From contig JAHQIW010002088.1 in the NCBI GenBank assembly GCA_019055375.1, positions 1-64,000 of the forward strand: DNA of 64,000 nt, given 5' to 3'. The stretch comes from Parelaphostrongylus tenuis (lineage: Eukaryota; Nematoda; Chromadorea; Rhabditida; Metastrongylidae). Below the pieces are notes generated by a model. That model was given only the letters and a program-made list of their open reading frames with translations, was not told the origin of the DNA and ran no database searches. Each line of letters begins with the position of its first letter. Position 1 is the first letter of the stretch. Made by a program: the position numbers and the translations under genes. Shown in pieces: positions 54,108-64,000 of this stretch.

Positions 54108-56440
54108 TAAAGCTGAGATATTACTCATTTTTCAATTAGTACAATTTCGAATAGCTTTTTCTCAATAGCATTTATGAATGATCTTGGCGCATAAAATAAG
54201 AAATTCGTATCATCAATGAGCTAGAGGAACTATTTGACAGCTTTTCTTTTGGGCTAAGCCCCTCATCATCATTTAACAAGAGTCGAAATGGTCCTGCAAT
54301 AGTAATGTAGAAAATACTTATTGAACTTTGAATTATGATGAAATCATACAGGAAAAGCCTGGGAATGTCTAAGTGAAAGAGAGGTTACACGATAAGAAAT
54401 ATTCCGATAAAAATTTTCCGACAGTTGTGCGCTCTCAGATTCTTTGACTCACGGTCTCGGTCAATTTGTAAGGAAGTAATTCCGCGATGTTAAAGTCATC
54501 TATCGTTTGGGCAACAATGAATCGAATTTCTTAGCACTTGCTGATGAAAAATGTCATCGTTCGACGACTATCATCGAAATATTTTCTTGAAATTTCTAAG
54601 CCCTCTAATACTTTAAGGAACTAGTAGAATACTATCAAAAAAAAAATCCAGCATAATTAAGCTGGGTCAGTGTTTCGAAACTAACGAGTAGGATTGTTAC
54701 CTTTCCAATCAAACTAGAATGTTTATTATTTAGACTAAATTTGATCCAAAAACTCCAATCTCTCTGCAACGATGGGAATTTTTGCATAGCGACGTTCAAG
54801 TAAGAACACTTCTTGGTCAAGGCAAATATGGTGAAGTCCGTGAGGGTCCCATACAAAAATAACAAGATACCCTACAGGTTGCCATAAAAACGGTATATTA
54901 GGTTGAGAGAAGCGAGGCTTCTACGAAACTTTAAACATCGCAATGTCGTTAGTCTTTATGGTGTGCGGTTGATGAACAACCTCTCTATATTATATTAGAA
55001 CTCGTTAAAGGTTAGTTTCTATCAGTACTGCCAGCCATGAAAAGCTGCTGGGTAAAAATGAGAAGACTTGAACTGATGGTTATCAAAATCAACTTTATTG
55101 TAAAAGATCACTATCATCAGCGCTTCCTCGTTTAACTACGTGGTCACCGTCCTGGTTGTTATTACAGTAGCAAGCTAATGACTAGTAAAATATCATTTAG
55201 CTCTGATTGGTTATTTTAAGGCTAGATATAGTTATAAAAACGAGTAGTTAACATTCTTTTTTGTGCACACTATATGTAAAAAGTCGTAAAGTAGTGTCTA
55301 TGTACTCACTGGTGATGAGCGTTCTCCACTCCCACGCATCATGTCGGTAGTTTGATTGCTGCTCACAAATCTATAATTGCTCCCACACCACCAATAAGCT
55401 ACGAATCTATAAAGAGTTACCTAAAAAAGGGAAAACGTTAACTTAGTCCCTCCACTAAAGAACTTCAAATTGTCGTACTCAGCGAGCGCCAACTTATTTT
55501 CTACTCAGTCTCCTTACACGCCAAGTTTACTTAGTGAATTTCTTTATGTGAAAAAATGCGAATGATGTCAATATATCCATTTTTCGTTTACGTAGGGAAA
55601 GTACATATGATTTTGCCGTCGCATAGGTTATTCTTCAATTATGTCTTTGAATGGAAATCCTGAGAGCGAAAATAACATTGCACTTGAGATTGTTGCACTT
55701 GTTTTTTGTCTTATTATTTCTCAATCAGAATCTTTTCAACTTTATGGGCACATTCTAAACACCGCTCTATTTCTACTATCAACGGCCTAATCTTCCCGAA
55801 CTTCCTGGGCATTTGTTTTGGCCTTGGATGGGTGTTTTTTTTTTGCAATCTGAAAGTAGCATTCAATATCAGAATTACTAGTTATTGTGGATCATTTCGA
55901 CGATGTATAATAATATTTAAGGTGGTTCTCTTGCTGTTTATCTGAAAACCCTTGGAAATGCAGTCAGTGTGCATGAGAGAATTTCAATGTGTATAGGATC
56001 CGCACAAAGAGTCGAGTATATTCACAAACAGAATTGTATTCATATGGATCTTGCAGCACGTAATTGTCTCTAATCTAAGCCATAATAACCGATCGGTCTG
56101 TGATACGATATGCTGAAAGTAGTATTACTGTGTGATTCCAAGTTAAAATCAGTGATTTTGAACTATCAAGATTATGCACGCAGTACATTAGTCGCAGTTT
56201 ACGAAAGTTATCAATATAATGGTCACTACCATAAACGATCAGCTCGTTCACGTCTCGTTGAAGACGGACGTGTACACTTACGGACACATGGTATTCGAAA
56301 TCTTCACCAATGGAAGAGAACCATGGGCTGGTTTTCCCAATGCAAAAGTGAAAAAGCTTTTAAGTTGCTCTATAATTGACGAGCACAAAGATTTACGTTG
56401 ATAATTTGTGACGTAAAGGAAAATAGTTATTTGTCGAATG
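54108..56440 (+). pseudogene. FER-like SH2 tyrosine kinase pseudogene (copy 2)
   Basis: Inverted duplicate of 4170-6545. SH2 remnant VIVRRLSSKYFLEISKPSNT (54550-54610), glycine loop LLGQGKYGEVREG (about 54810), VAIKTV lysine (54880), REARLL-like and FKHRNVV (54905-54955), AVDEQPLYIILELVKG (54965-55010) with donor GGTTAGTTTC. Then, after an intron, ISMCIGSAQRVEYIHKQNCI and HMDLAARNCL (56000-56070), SDFELSRL (DFG changed to DFE), and KTDVYTYGHMVFEIFTNGRE followed by PWAGF (56250-56330). The APE loop segment is scrambled. HRD reads HMD as in copy 1, so that change came before the duplication or is ancestral. Not a functional kinase. Confidence 0.8.
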
Positions 56441-56446
56441 GTGCTG

Positions 56447-56755
56447 AAAATATGAGCGCACGTGTCAGTGCAGCGGTTAGAGGTGCTCTGCGACGCACAC
56501 GAAGTCGATGGTTCAAGCTCGCACTTATGGCTCACCAAGCCATCCATCAATTGGGCGTCTGTAAATTGGTACCAGACTGGTTTCAGACTTGTCTGCAAGA
56601 ATATGCAGCACTGACTCGATACAGCGAAAGGTCACCGCGAGTCATTGTAGAGGCTAGATATGCATTCAATCACCTCAATCGAAATTAAAAAGTGAAGACG
56701 AATGCACAGCACATCCCTCAGGAATTAACCAACACCGAGGGCTTTATCCTTTTAC
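56447..56755 (+). repeat. tRNA-derived SINE, copy D
   Basis: Head GTCAGTGCAGCGGTTAGAGG (box A-like), GGTTCAAGCTC (box B), then the family body (GGTACCAGACTGGTTTCAGA) and tail (CCAACACCGAGGGCTTTATC, then CTTTT). Same relative position 3' of the kinase as copy A. Confidence 0.8.
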
Positions 56756-56759
56756 ATAT

Positions 56760-58720
56760 TGTTCGTGTACAAGCCGGATGGTATCGACTCTGAATGCGAT
56801 GGCAACCATGATTTCTCTTGGCGAACGCCTACTCTTCTGCGATGCCCCTAATTTTATCTTAAGGGGCAAGTGGCTCCGATGATGGCGCCTCCTTCGAAAC
56901 GGTCCACAAGCCATGGACAAAACACAATAACCTCGAAAAAAATGCCTAAGGACTATATATACTGAATGAATTTCTGTTTTTTCTCCAGAATATTATCAAA
57001 TATTCAATTTTACAGCCTTAAACGTACCAAAAAAGCACCTACCCTGTGATCTGGTGCAGATTTTCACAAATTTCGCTTTTCGATACAAAGTTTTTTGACA
57101 TGTTAAAAACCATTTTCAGTTAGATTTAGAGATTATGAGACTATTTCGCAATCATTCAATGCAAATTGCAGAAACTTGTACAATCGCAAGCACAAAGTCG
57201 TCTTGGCTAATTAATAAGAAACGAGGTGGATTGGTGCCTGACCAAATGACCATCCGTGGTTCGACTAACAAGTTTTGCTCGTTTATAGAATGTGATGGTG
57301 CGATTGGCAACAGTATGAGTGATGAGCGGATCCTACTGCCCAAGCTATGCATATTTGTTACATTTTTCAAAGGACGTCGAGCTGACATTTATGAAAAGAT
57401 TTTCCATCGCCAGCTTAATAACCGTCTCCGACGTCATTTCTGCAGTAAATAGTAGTACTAGTAGTAAAAGACTGCTAGCTTGCGTTTACATCAGTAGTAA
57501 TAACCTAACGTAGAATCAACTTAGCCTCAGCATAATGAAAATGTTGGCGGATAAGTACTAACATAATGTTCTCAGTGAATTCATTTCATAAAAATGTAAG
57601 TAGATAAATAAGTACCGCAAAAGGTGTTTCAGAAAATTGCCAACTATACATTTCCACCCTTTGAAAAGAACCGAAGATCCTTTACGTAAGAATTCCCCTG
57701 ATTTTCGCGTTTCTAGAAGCATGGCCAATTGCATAAGGGGATGAAATTTTCTAGTCAATACATTAGAATAGGATAGAGAAAAAAAGTTAGTTGAGGGGGA
57801 AAAATAATAATTCGCATATACAAAGAACCTTTTCGATCAGGAATCACAGAGTAATTAGTCCGGACGAGTTCAGAAAGTACGACTATGTACAGCTTGTTAC
57901 ATAAAATTTTTTTAACTATTCAGGAAGTACAGTAAAGATTAGTCTCAAAAAAACTTGAATGGGATGAATGTGGTGGTCAACAAGTAGGTTTTTTTATTTG
58001 AAAACAAGAAGCACAAACTAAGTAAATAAAAATCAGCTTTTATAGCTTATGATTGTGACAAGCAACACACAAACAACGCAAGCCATCAAACTAGTTGTCT
58101 GATTACAAATCATTCAGATAGATTTTGGAAAACAAAGAGAAGACTCGGGTGTCAAAAGAGTGAAAAATTTACGGGAGTACAAATACTGGTTATATGAGCT
58201 CTTATAAGAATAGTATTCCAGCGTACATCTGGTGCATTACAACATACAACCAGGCCAATCTAAGAACATAACCGTATTCCGTAAATCCGCCCCGATCAAA
58301 AAGGATAAGATAGTTATAGTCTCCGCTCCAGTGAGTTTAGAAAATTCAACAAAGCGTTGCATTCGTAAGGAAAATCACTTGAGTAGCACTTTGATTATAG
58401 CTCGATAAAGACGCAATGTTCCGGTCAAATTACTTTGTATTAGAGCTTACGTTAAAATTTCTTTTTCTCAGAACAAGGACAACGAAAGTACAAAAAAGTT
58501 TTTTACTAAAGGAGGCTAAGAACTTTCGACCACGATGGTAAAACAAGTAGCAAAGAAAGCCACGGCACAGCCCGCCAAACAAACGAAGGAAAAGGCAGAG
58601 AAGGAAGAATAACCTCAGAAAGGACGAGAACATCGACGCAAACGTTTAAAATATCTGGTATTGTTTTTATAGTTATAATAAAGTACTTTCACTATTTATG
58701 ACTCGCTTATATTAGCAATC
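56760..58720. other. no gene recognised
   Basis: A 105-codon plus frame (57135-57452) overlaps a 78-codon minus frame. Neither shows a known domain or splice support. A lysine-rich plus stretch near 58530-58650 is not in a long frame. Possibly the 3' flank of the PAF1 gene. Confidence 0.35.
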
Positions 58721-58724
58721 ACCT

Positions 58725-61700
58725 CTAATTAATTTCATCTGCACTTTCTTTTTCGCTACCATCATTTCTATTTTCATTTTCACTGTCCTCATCATCACTC
58801 TCATCAGCCTTGCCGTCGTCTGTATTACTGTCCTAAAATAAGAAAATTAACTAAATAATGAACAAGAGAAAAAAAGTCGAAATTTACATTATATACCAAA
58901 GAATTGTACCAAAGCAAATGGAAATCTACGTGACTGAAAATATTTACAAATAAGGAGATAAAAAACGCTTTTTCGCTTAGATTTCGAGGACAAATTGTTA
59001 AAAATGGTGCATGAAAATGGCGACAAAAAGTTTTGCCCTGTAAACCATGGATAACTAATTTTTAAAAACACCTCAAAATCTGGCAGAATAGGTATTTCCT
59101 TAACGGCCGTAACACCTTTCTTCGAGAAGTGTTCACATACTGGTACTTTGACCTGTAATGAAAAAAGTGACATGTTTGTAGGAAATGATAACATCGCACG
59201 TCGAATCACAACTTACGTTTTCGAATGATTTCTTTATGAGATTTATTTGACTTTGACGACCACGGAAAATGTTCAAATTCTCCTTCTTTTTCTTCAGATC
59301 ATATCCAACTTTTATCTCTTGTCTATAAAAAGTCATTGAAATTTCATATCCTTGTGATCTGTGGATTAAGGAGAAAGAAAACGTATTCATCTAACACACC
59401 GATCTGCAGCGACTCCGAATCTCTCGAATTCAGATGAGATGTATTGCGTTTTCCGCATCCAGGGGACAACCTTAGAATGCTGAGCAGACCTGAACAGCGA
59501 TTTCTTAGATCTTCTCTAGAGGCGCTAGAATGCTACACTCAAATTACTAAAATCTAAATATGAGCCGCTTTTGAAATTCATTTCAACAACAAAGCTTTCC
59601 TTTAGAAATCATTATAAGATTAACGCCAAGTGACTTTTCACACTGTTTACGTAACGACCAGGTTTTCTCACGCATATGTATAGCAGGTATGACTGTCGAA
59701 GCGACAAACTGGGCACGGAGTCGCATGTTCTTTGTTCTGTTCACTAAATGCTCGGCTCTCTCAAATGTTCCTAACCAACCGCTCGCTACTCCCGGCTCAA
59801 CTCTGGAGCTAACCCACTTTTCACATTGATTTTGCGACCTAGGTAGATGTAATTGTTACATTTGCAGATATTCATTCCGCTGATCGGGAATGGAGCATCT
59901 TCAACCACTCCTTTTTTTTCAAGAATGTCGTTTTCGTTAGATCTAGCCGCAAACCAGTCGTTCCCAAGACATTGTCCTAAGTGAATTTTGCCAGCGAACT
60001 CTTCGTTAAATTCTCTTTCATGACAATCTACCACTTACTGACAATAAACCTCCATTCAGGGGCGGTTATTATCAAAGCTTTTCAAAAAACTACCACACTG
60101 CCACTGGACTGCGCCACGTGCGAGGCGAGACATTTGCGCGGTGCCTAAATAGTTGATGATGCTAGATATGGGGTAGGGAAGAGGGGTCGGGGGATTAATA
60201 AAAGCACTGGATAAAGCTCTCATTGGTGAACATTTCTGAGGGACGCGCCATGCATTCAAAATCTTCTTCAAGTGTCGTTAGAAGGATGTTAAGAGCATAC
60301 ATATGTGCTTTATAACGACTTGCGGTTACCTAAAGAAGTGTCAGGACAGGCTGCTACCCCTTCAGAGAGGAGGTGGCAATTCGTCGACTCCAAAGGGGGC
60401 AGAAGGTTCAGTAAACCTTGAGTGCAAGAACGAACTAGCGAGCAAGCATGCGTCGTGGGAGGCCACACGCAAGCGCAGATTTTGCACGAAGATGAATGTC
60501 CATGTTTTCAGTTTTCTCACCTTTTTATTTGTTCGGCGTTTGAATCTTCGTCTTCCAAGAGTATGGCATCCTTTTCAGTGAGCTACAAAACAAGAAAAAA
60601 GGTTGTCCTATTAGGTCTTTTCTTCTTCTCACAGGTTTTGCTACTGGTGCATTAGAGACCAAATTAATTAATTAGAAGTAATTAAAATTGCTTAACATTA
60701 CTATTCAAAGAATGCGCCATTAGCCTGAACACATTTCTGCCATCTCTCATACAACAAATCAATAATACTTTGTGCAGAATTTCATGGACTTTCTTTTGTA
60801 CCAAATTTGTCGTTACCTGCAGCATAATGGCCGCTCAACGATGCCTTTATCGAAATTCAATGTTTCACGAGTACGAATTGGGCCCAGACCGCCTTCGAGA
60901 ATATCGGCCGCGCAAAGGCTCAAGGATTTGTGTTCAGGCGAACACATTTTCGGCTAACTGCTAAGTTTCGCGCCGGTAACACCAACTTTAAGAATGAGCT
61001 GCGCCCCGGACGTCCACTAGAAGTTGGTCAACATGCTGTCATCGAAGAAATGACTGAACTGGGCTACGCGTTGCTGGGTCATTCGCCGTATAGTCTTGAC
61101 TTGTCGCCGTCTGACTCTATCATCTCTTTCGGTCGGTGGAGCACTTTCTAAGCAAGAAGGGTAGTGACACATCAATCATTTGCGTCGAGAATCGACAACT
61201 TTCTTTGAGTTAAGGATGACTAGCTCTATGTGTGCGGTATTGATTTGCCACCTGAGATTTTGAAGAAATGTGTTCAGGGTGATGACGCATACTTTGAATA
61301 GTGCTGTTAAGAAATTTTAATTATCTAGTTGGTAAATTTGGTGTTTATTATTCCAGTGTCACAACTTATGAAAAGGCCTAGTGTAATATGATTTGTATCA
61401 GTATAACATTTTAATGCAATTATAGCACTGGTAAGATACAAAATTAAAAGAAAATCCATGGCATCGACTGTTTTTAAAACTTTGCAATAAACATTTAATC
61501 TAATTTTCAAAAATGTTTAAAGCCTTCAAGCATTCTCAAAAATTAAAATGAAAATCTTTGGAAAAACTTTAAAATCTAAAAAAGAAAACAGATGCGAAAG
61601 TACAAAAATTGCAAATGCACTTGAGTTTCCATATTTGGGTTAACTTTGTATGTGTTCGGATCAACCAAATCCAAGTTCAGACCCATATCCATTTCACACT

Positions 61701-61753
61701 GAATATCGTATTTGTATCCCATTTCCAGTGAAGTTGGCTTGTAGTCAATGAAT
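58725..61753 (-). CDS. PAF1: PAF1-like protein (RNA polymerase II-associated factor 1), partial
   Basis: Six minus-strand exons joined by GT-AG introns encode the conserved Paf1 core. 61753-61621: [16 protein letters not shown] and [14 protein letters not shown]. 59515-59400: [20 protein letters not shown]. 59358-59217: [10 protein letters not shown] and [16 protein letters not shown]. 59152-59072: ending EIPILPDFE. About 58933-58910: SRRFPFAL. 58832-58725: an acidic Asp/Ser/Glu tail ending EIN-stop. Phases match at each join. Paf1 is a nuclear scaffold of the PAF complex, needed for Pol II elongation and histone modification. The N-terminal exon was not found. The residues normally between the FPFAQV-like block and the acidic tail (well over 100) are missing, so this is a truncated, duplicated or decaying copy, or a divergent gene model. 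Confidence 0.75.
59640..60040 (-). pseudogene. RTE LINE C-terminal fragment in the PAF1 intron
   Basis: The minus strand reads [20 protein letters not shown] (compare SSYIYLGREINTMNDLAPEL of the 15-kb copy), preceded by a frame-shifted NGWV..APF-like block. It runs to about 59640 with LRNQ-like remnants. It lies between exons 59515 and 61621 of the PAF1-like gene, same strand. Too short for autonomy. Confidence 0.75.
60605..61390. mobile_element. chimeric mariner element with two 3' ends, in PAF1 intron
   Basis: Left end CTATTAGGTCTTTTCTTC; right end, inverted, near AAAAGGCCTAGTGTAATATG. The left part encodes in antisense [23 protein letters not shown] (60780-60690). The right part encodes in sense an N-terminal helix-turn-helix piece ([20 protein letters not shown], 60963-61025) fused to the C-terminal block ([20 protein letters not shown], 61060-61120) and [16 protein letters not shown]. 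Same architecture as 18790-19545. Confidence 0.75.
61448..61535. repeat. repeat related to the 27-kb hammerhead array
   Basis: ATGGCATCGACTGTTTTTAA ... AAAAATGTTTAAAGCCTT matches the unit borders at 27222-27300 and 27037-27060. No hammerhead core here. Confidence 0.55.
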
Positions 61754-61759
61754 CTAAAA

Positions 61760-64000
61760 ATTACTGTCGCTTAAAAATGAACAATCAATTGATATGATCT
61801 AGGAAAACCAAGAATACAGTGATAGTAAAGACACAAAGTCATCTCAAAATTGTTCTGCTTCCATTGCCTACAAAAGTGCAATGATGTTGCAGCTATCAAT
61901 CTTAAAATACTAAGTGCTATGCAAAACGTTCGATCCCAAGCGGTAGTTGAATCCATCTCGTTCACACCAAGTGAGCGCGTGTTACCACTTAATCACAGAG
62001 GCCATCACTTCGCTCTCTCCTCGATAAATGCTGTCACTGGTGTTGGCAACCAATCTTTAACCGGGTCTGGTCTAATAAGCACATTTTGGTATTGACCCTT
62101 TCCACATGGAGTTCCTTTGTGTTATCCAGGAGCATACGAGAAAACGACCCTTTAGCTTAGCTGGACAGGAACTTTTCTTAAAAGTGTTAGTAACCAATCG
62201 AAAGCTCAAATCTCTGAATACTGCGCTACGTGCTCCTTTTTCAAAGAGACCCTTTTACAACGCTCCAGCACTCAAAATAGAATTATGCCTTATACCGGCC
62301 GCTTGCTTTTTCTGTTGTTTCGCTGGAAACACAAAAAGCTTATGCGCGTTTAGAGGAAATCATGAAGAATCAGAATCATACGTTTTATGCGGAGTTCCCT
62401 TCGAAGCGGAGAAACAATTCCCAACTGAATAACAAAAATCGTACTTCACGTGTAACCTACCTCCGCGCATTGATCGATCGTCGTGTTGAAACGCGGGCAT
62501 CCTCCCCCACCCTTCTACCCCACTGCTCCCCTCCCTAAAGCTCGTAGATTTTCTGCACAGCAAAAGATGTCGTTTCATCATTTGTCTGCGGATAACAGAA
62601 AAGAACCCTGGACGGCTTCGATCGTTCTCGCAAACGGTGCGCGATTTTACAACACTTCATAAAGATTATTTTCTCCATTTGAGGAAAGAATCCGAGTTTT
62701 TTGTGGTATTTTGAGACCCAAAGTTTGCTTTAAATATTTTTTTACGCATATATAACTCTTAAGTAAGAGGAGAACTCCGAATATCAAACCTATTTTTATT
62801 TTCCTATTTTCGTTCGCACTGTGGAGACCTCATCAGAAATAAAACATAGCTTCGAAATTGCCGAGATTCGTGCTATTGAATAAGCCTTAATGTGGTCTAA
62901 TAAAAAGCCATGCGCATACGCCAATCGTCCAAACAAAGCATCTCGAGTGTGAAACATAATCTTTCTCCCGTTGTTTCAGCGTATCAGGAAAACTAAGAGC
63001 AGTACAAATATCGCTGGAATTTAGGCTTCTCAATAATCACTATAATTCTAGGGAACGAAAGCCTCTGATCAACGAAAAAGACTTCTGGAAGAATCAATTT
63101 CAATGAAGTTTTCAGCGACTAATGCAATCACAATAAAAGACATTCAAACAAAGAAATTCTCCAAATTACCGAACGATCTGCTAAAAGCACTCAAAACAAA
63201 ACTGGAAAACTGTACAAAAAGCTCCTTACCGCTCCAACCCGCCAAAAGGACATGGCAGAAATTTCCCATTGAAAGGAACATCGGGTAGTCTGTTCCGAAC
63301 ACGAGACTTACATATAAAATCTGGTCCACGACTAAAAATACCAAGATCTAAGAACGTAGAGAAAAGCAAAATATACCAAAGACTCTATCACCAAATGAAG
63401 AACTTATTAAGGAAATAGAAAAAATAAAGAAAGAAGATGAACCATTACCTTTCGTGCTTTTCATCCAATGGCTTTTGAATTGGCTGAGACATGTTCGGCA
63501 CCAGCAAACCTCAAAAATTAGTGAAGGAGGGTTAAATGTTAACCAAAGCCTTAAATCTTCATAAATACAGTCGGAGATCATAAGAAAGGAGAATCTAGAA
63601 ACCAATCAAAGTACCAAGAAATTGAAAAAAGAATTTGAAAATAAAGTAATTAAGGAAGTGAATAAGAAATCAAACAAGGACTTGAAAAATTAAAGAATGA
63701 AAGGAAACGAATTGAGGAGCGAGGAATTAAGGGATGAAGGGAGTAAAGGAAGGTATAAGGGAATTAGAAGAGTGAATATCAGGCATAGAAACATAGGTGA
63801 AGAACTAAGGAGTCATGGGAAGCATCTGTAGAACTTTGAAATTAGGAACTAAATAAATAAAAGGATCATAACTTCCGGAATCGGTGGACCCACAGTCTTT
63901 GCACCTTAAACAGGAAACTCTCGAGGTCTCATTCACTCCCTTTGCATTTTAAGCCCCCATCGTGCCACTGTTAGATGCATCGTGCTGGGAATTAGAGACG
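61760..64000. other. no gene recognised; expected 5' side of PAF1-like gene
   Basis: I looked for the Paf1 N-terminal exon (a PDIPFDPKF-like block) on the minus strand and did not see it. A hammerhead-like CTGATGAGGTCTCCACAGTG followed by GAACGAAAA lies on minus at about 62852-62815, too degenerate to call. From 63040 on, A-rich purine sequence gives short lysine-rich plus frames without recognised domains. Confidence 0.4.

Noticed and set aside
57135..57452. 105-codon plus frame, possible small gene
   Set aside because: No domain, no signal peptide, overlapping open minus frame, no second copy in the window.
62815..62852. CTGATGAGGTCTCCACAGTG...GAACGAAAA on minus, possible hammerhead
   Set aside because: Core halves present but no stem II or stem I pairing that I can draw.
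1..64000. CRISPR arrays, operons, bacterial contamination, rRNA genes
   Set aside because: No regularly spaced short direct repeats, no dense same-strand long frames, and no rRNA-like sequence; everything fits nematode nuclear DNA.

Overview
This is a gene-poor, AT-rich window from a nematode, most likely a strongylid (hookworm-like) parasite. Evidence: an RTE-class LINE of the kind abundant in hookworm genomes, many Tc1/mariner transposase relics, a nematode-type FER-like SH2 tyrosine kinase family, short introns with TTTTCAG-like acceptors, and no prokaryotic gene organisation. No intact host gene lies wholly inside the window. All assignments are by reading; no search was run.

Layout. At 157-751 (minus) two exons join in frame to encode an arginine/serine-rich tail. 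At about 3800-6545 (minus) lies a decayed SH2/tyrosine-kinase gene followed by a tRNA-derived SINE; the same unit recurs inverted at about 54108-56755 (plus), so it is an inverted segmental duplication about 48 kb apart. At about 12886-17560 (minus) lies an RTE-type LINE broken by two later insertions that can be resolved to the base: a 5'-truncated RTE copy in the opposite direction (15006-15815, 10-bp target duplication) and a 5'-truncated Penelope-like element with a GIY-YIG domain (13541-14046, 13-bp target duplication). A second RTE family is represented at about 49820-52800 (plus), with fragments elsewhere. At 58725-61753 (minus) are the exons of a PAF1 (RNA polymerase II-associated factor 1) gene, incomplete at both ends and carrying transposons in an intron.

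The most unusual content is a set of hammerhead-ribozyme-like sequences in palindromic or inverted-repeat elements (21064-21106, 30497-30713, 33106-33436, 39519-39539, 46717-46759), with two further hammerhead types (24961-25002 and 33765-33811; 27303-27351) and Penelope-type short motifs (13609-13645, 18606-18642 and weaker ones). Several have complete conserved cores, a GNRA-capped stem II with compensatory changes between copies, a six-base-pair stem I, and a very short palindromic stem III that would favour a dimeric fold.

The rest is mostly transposon debris: mariner-derived elements whose two ends both derive from the transposase 3' end, a 550-bp fold-back palindrome (about 20113-20663), a pair of about 555-bp inverted repeats 4 kb apart (35083-35650 and 39580-40135), SINEs, and simple repeats. 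Long stretches show nothing recognisable.
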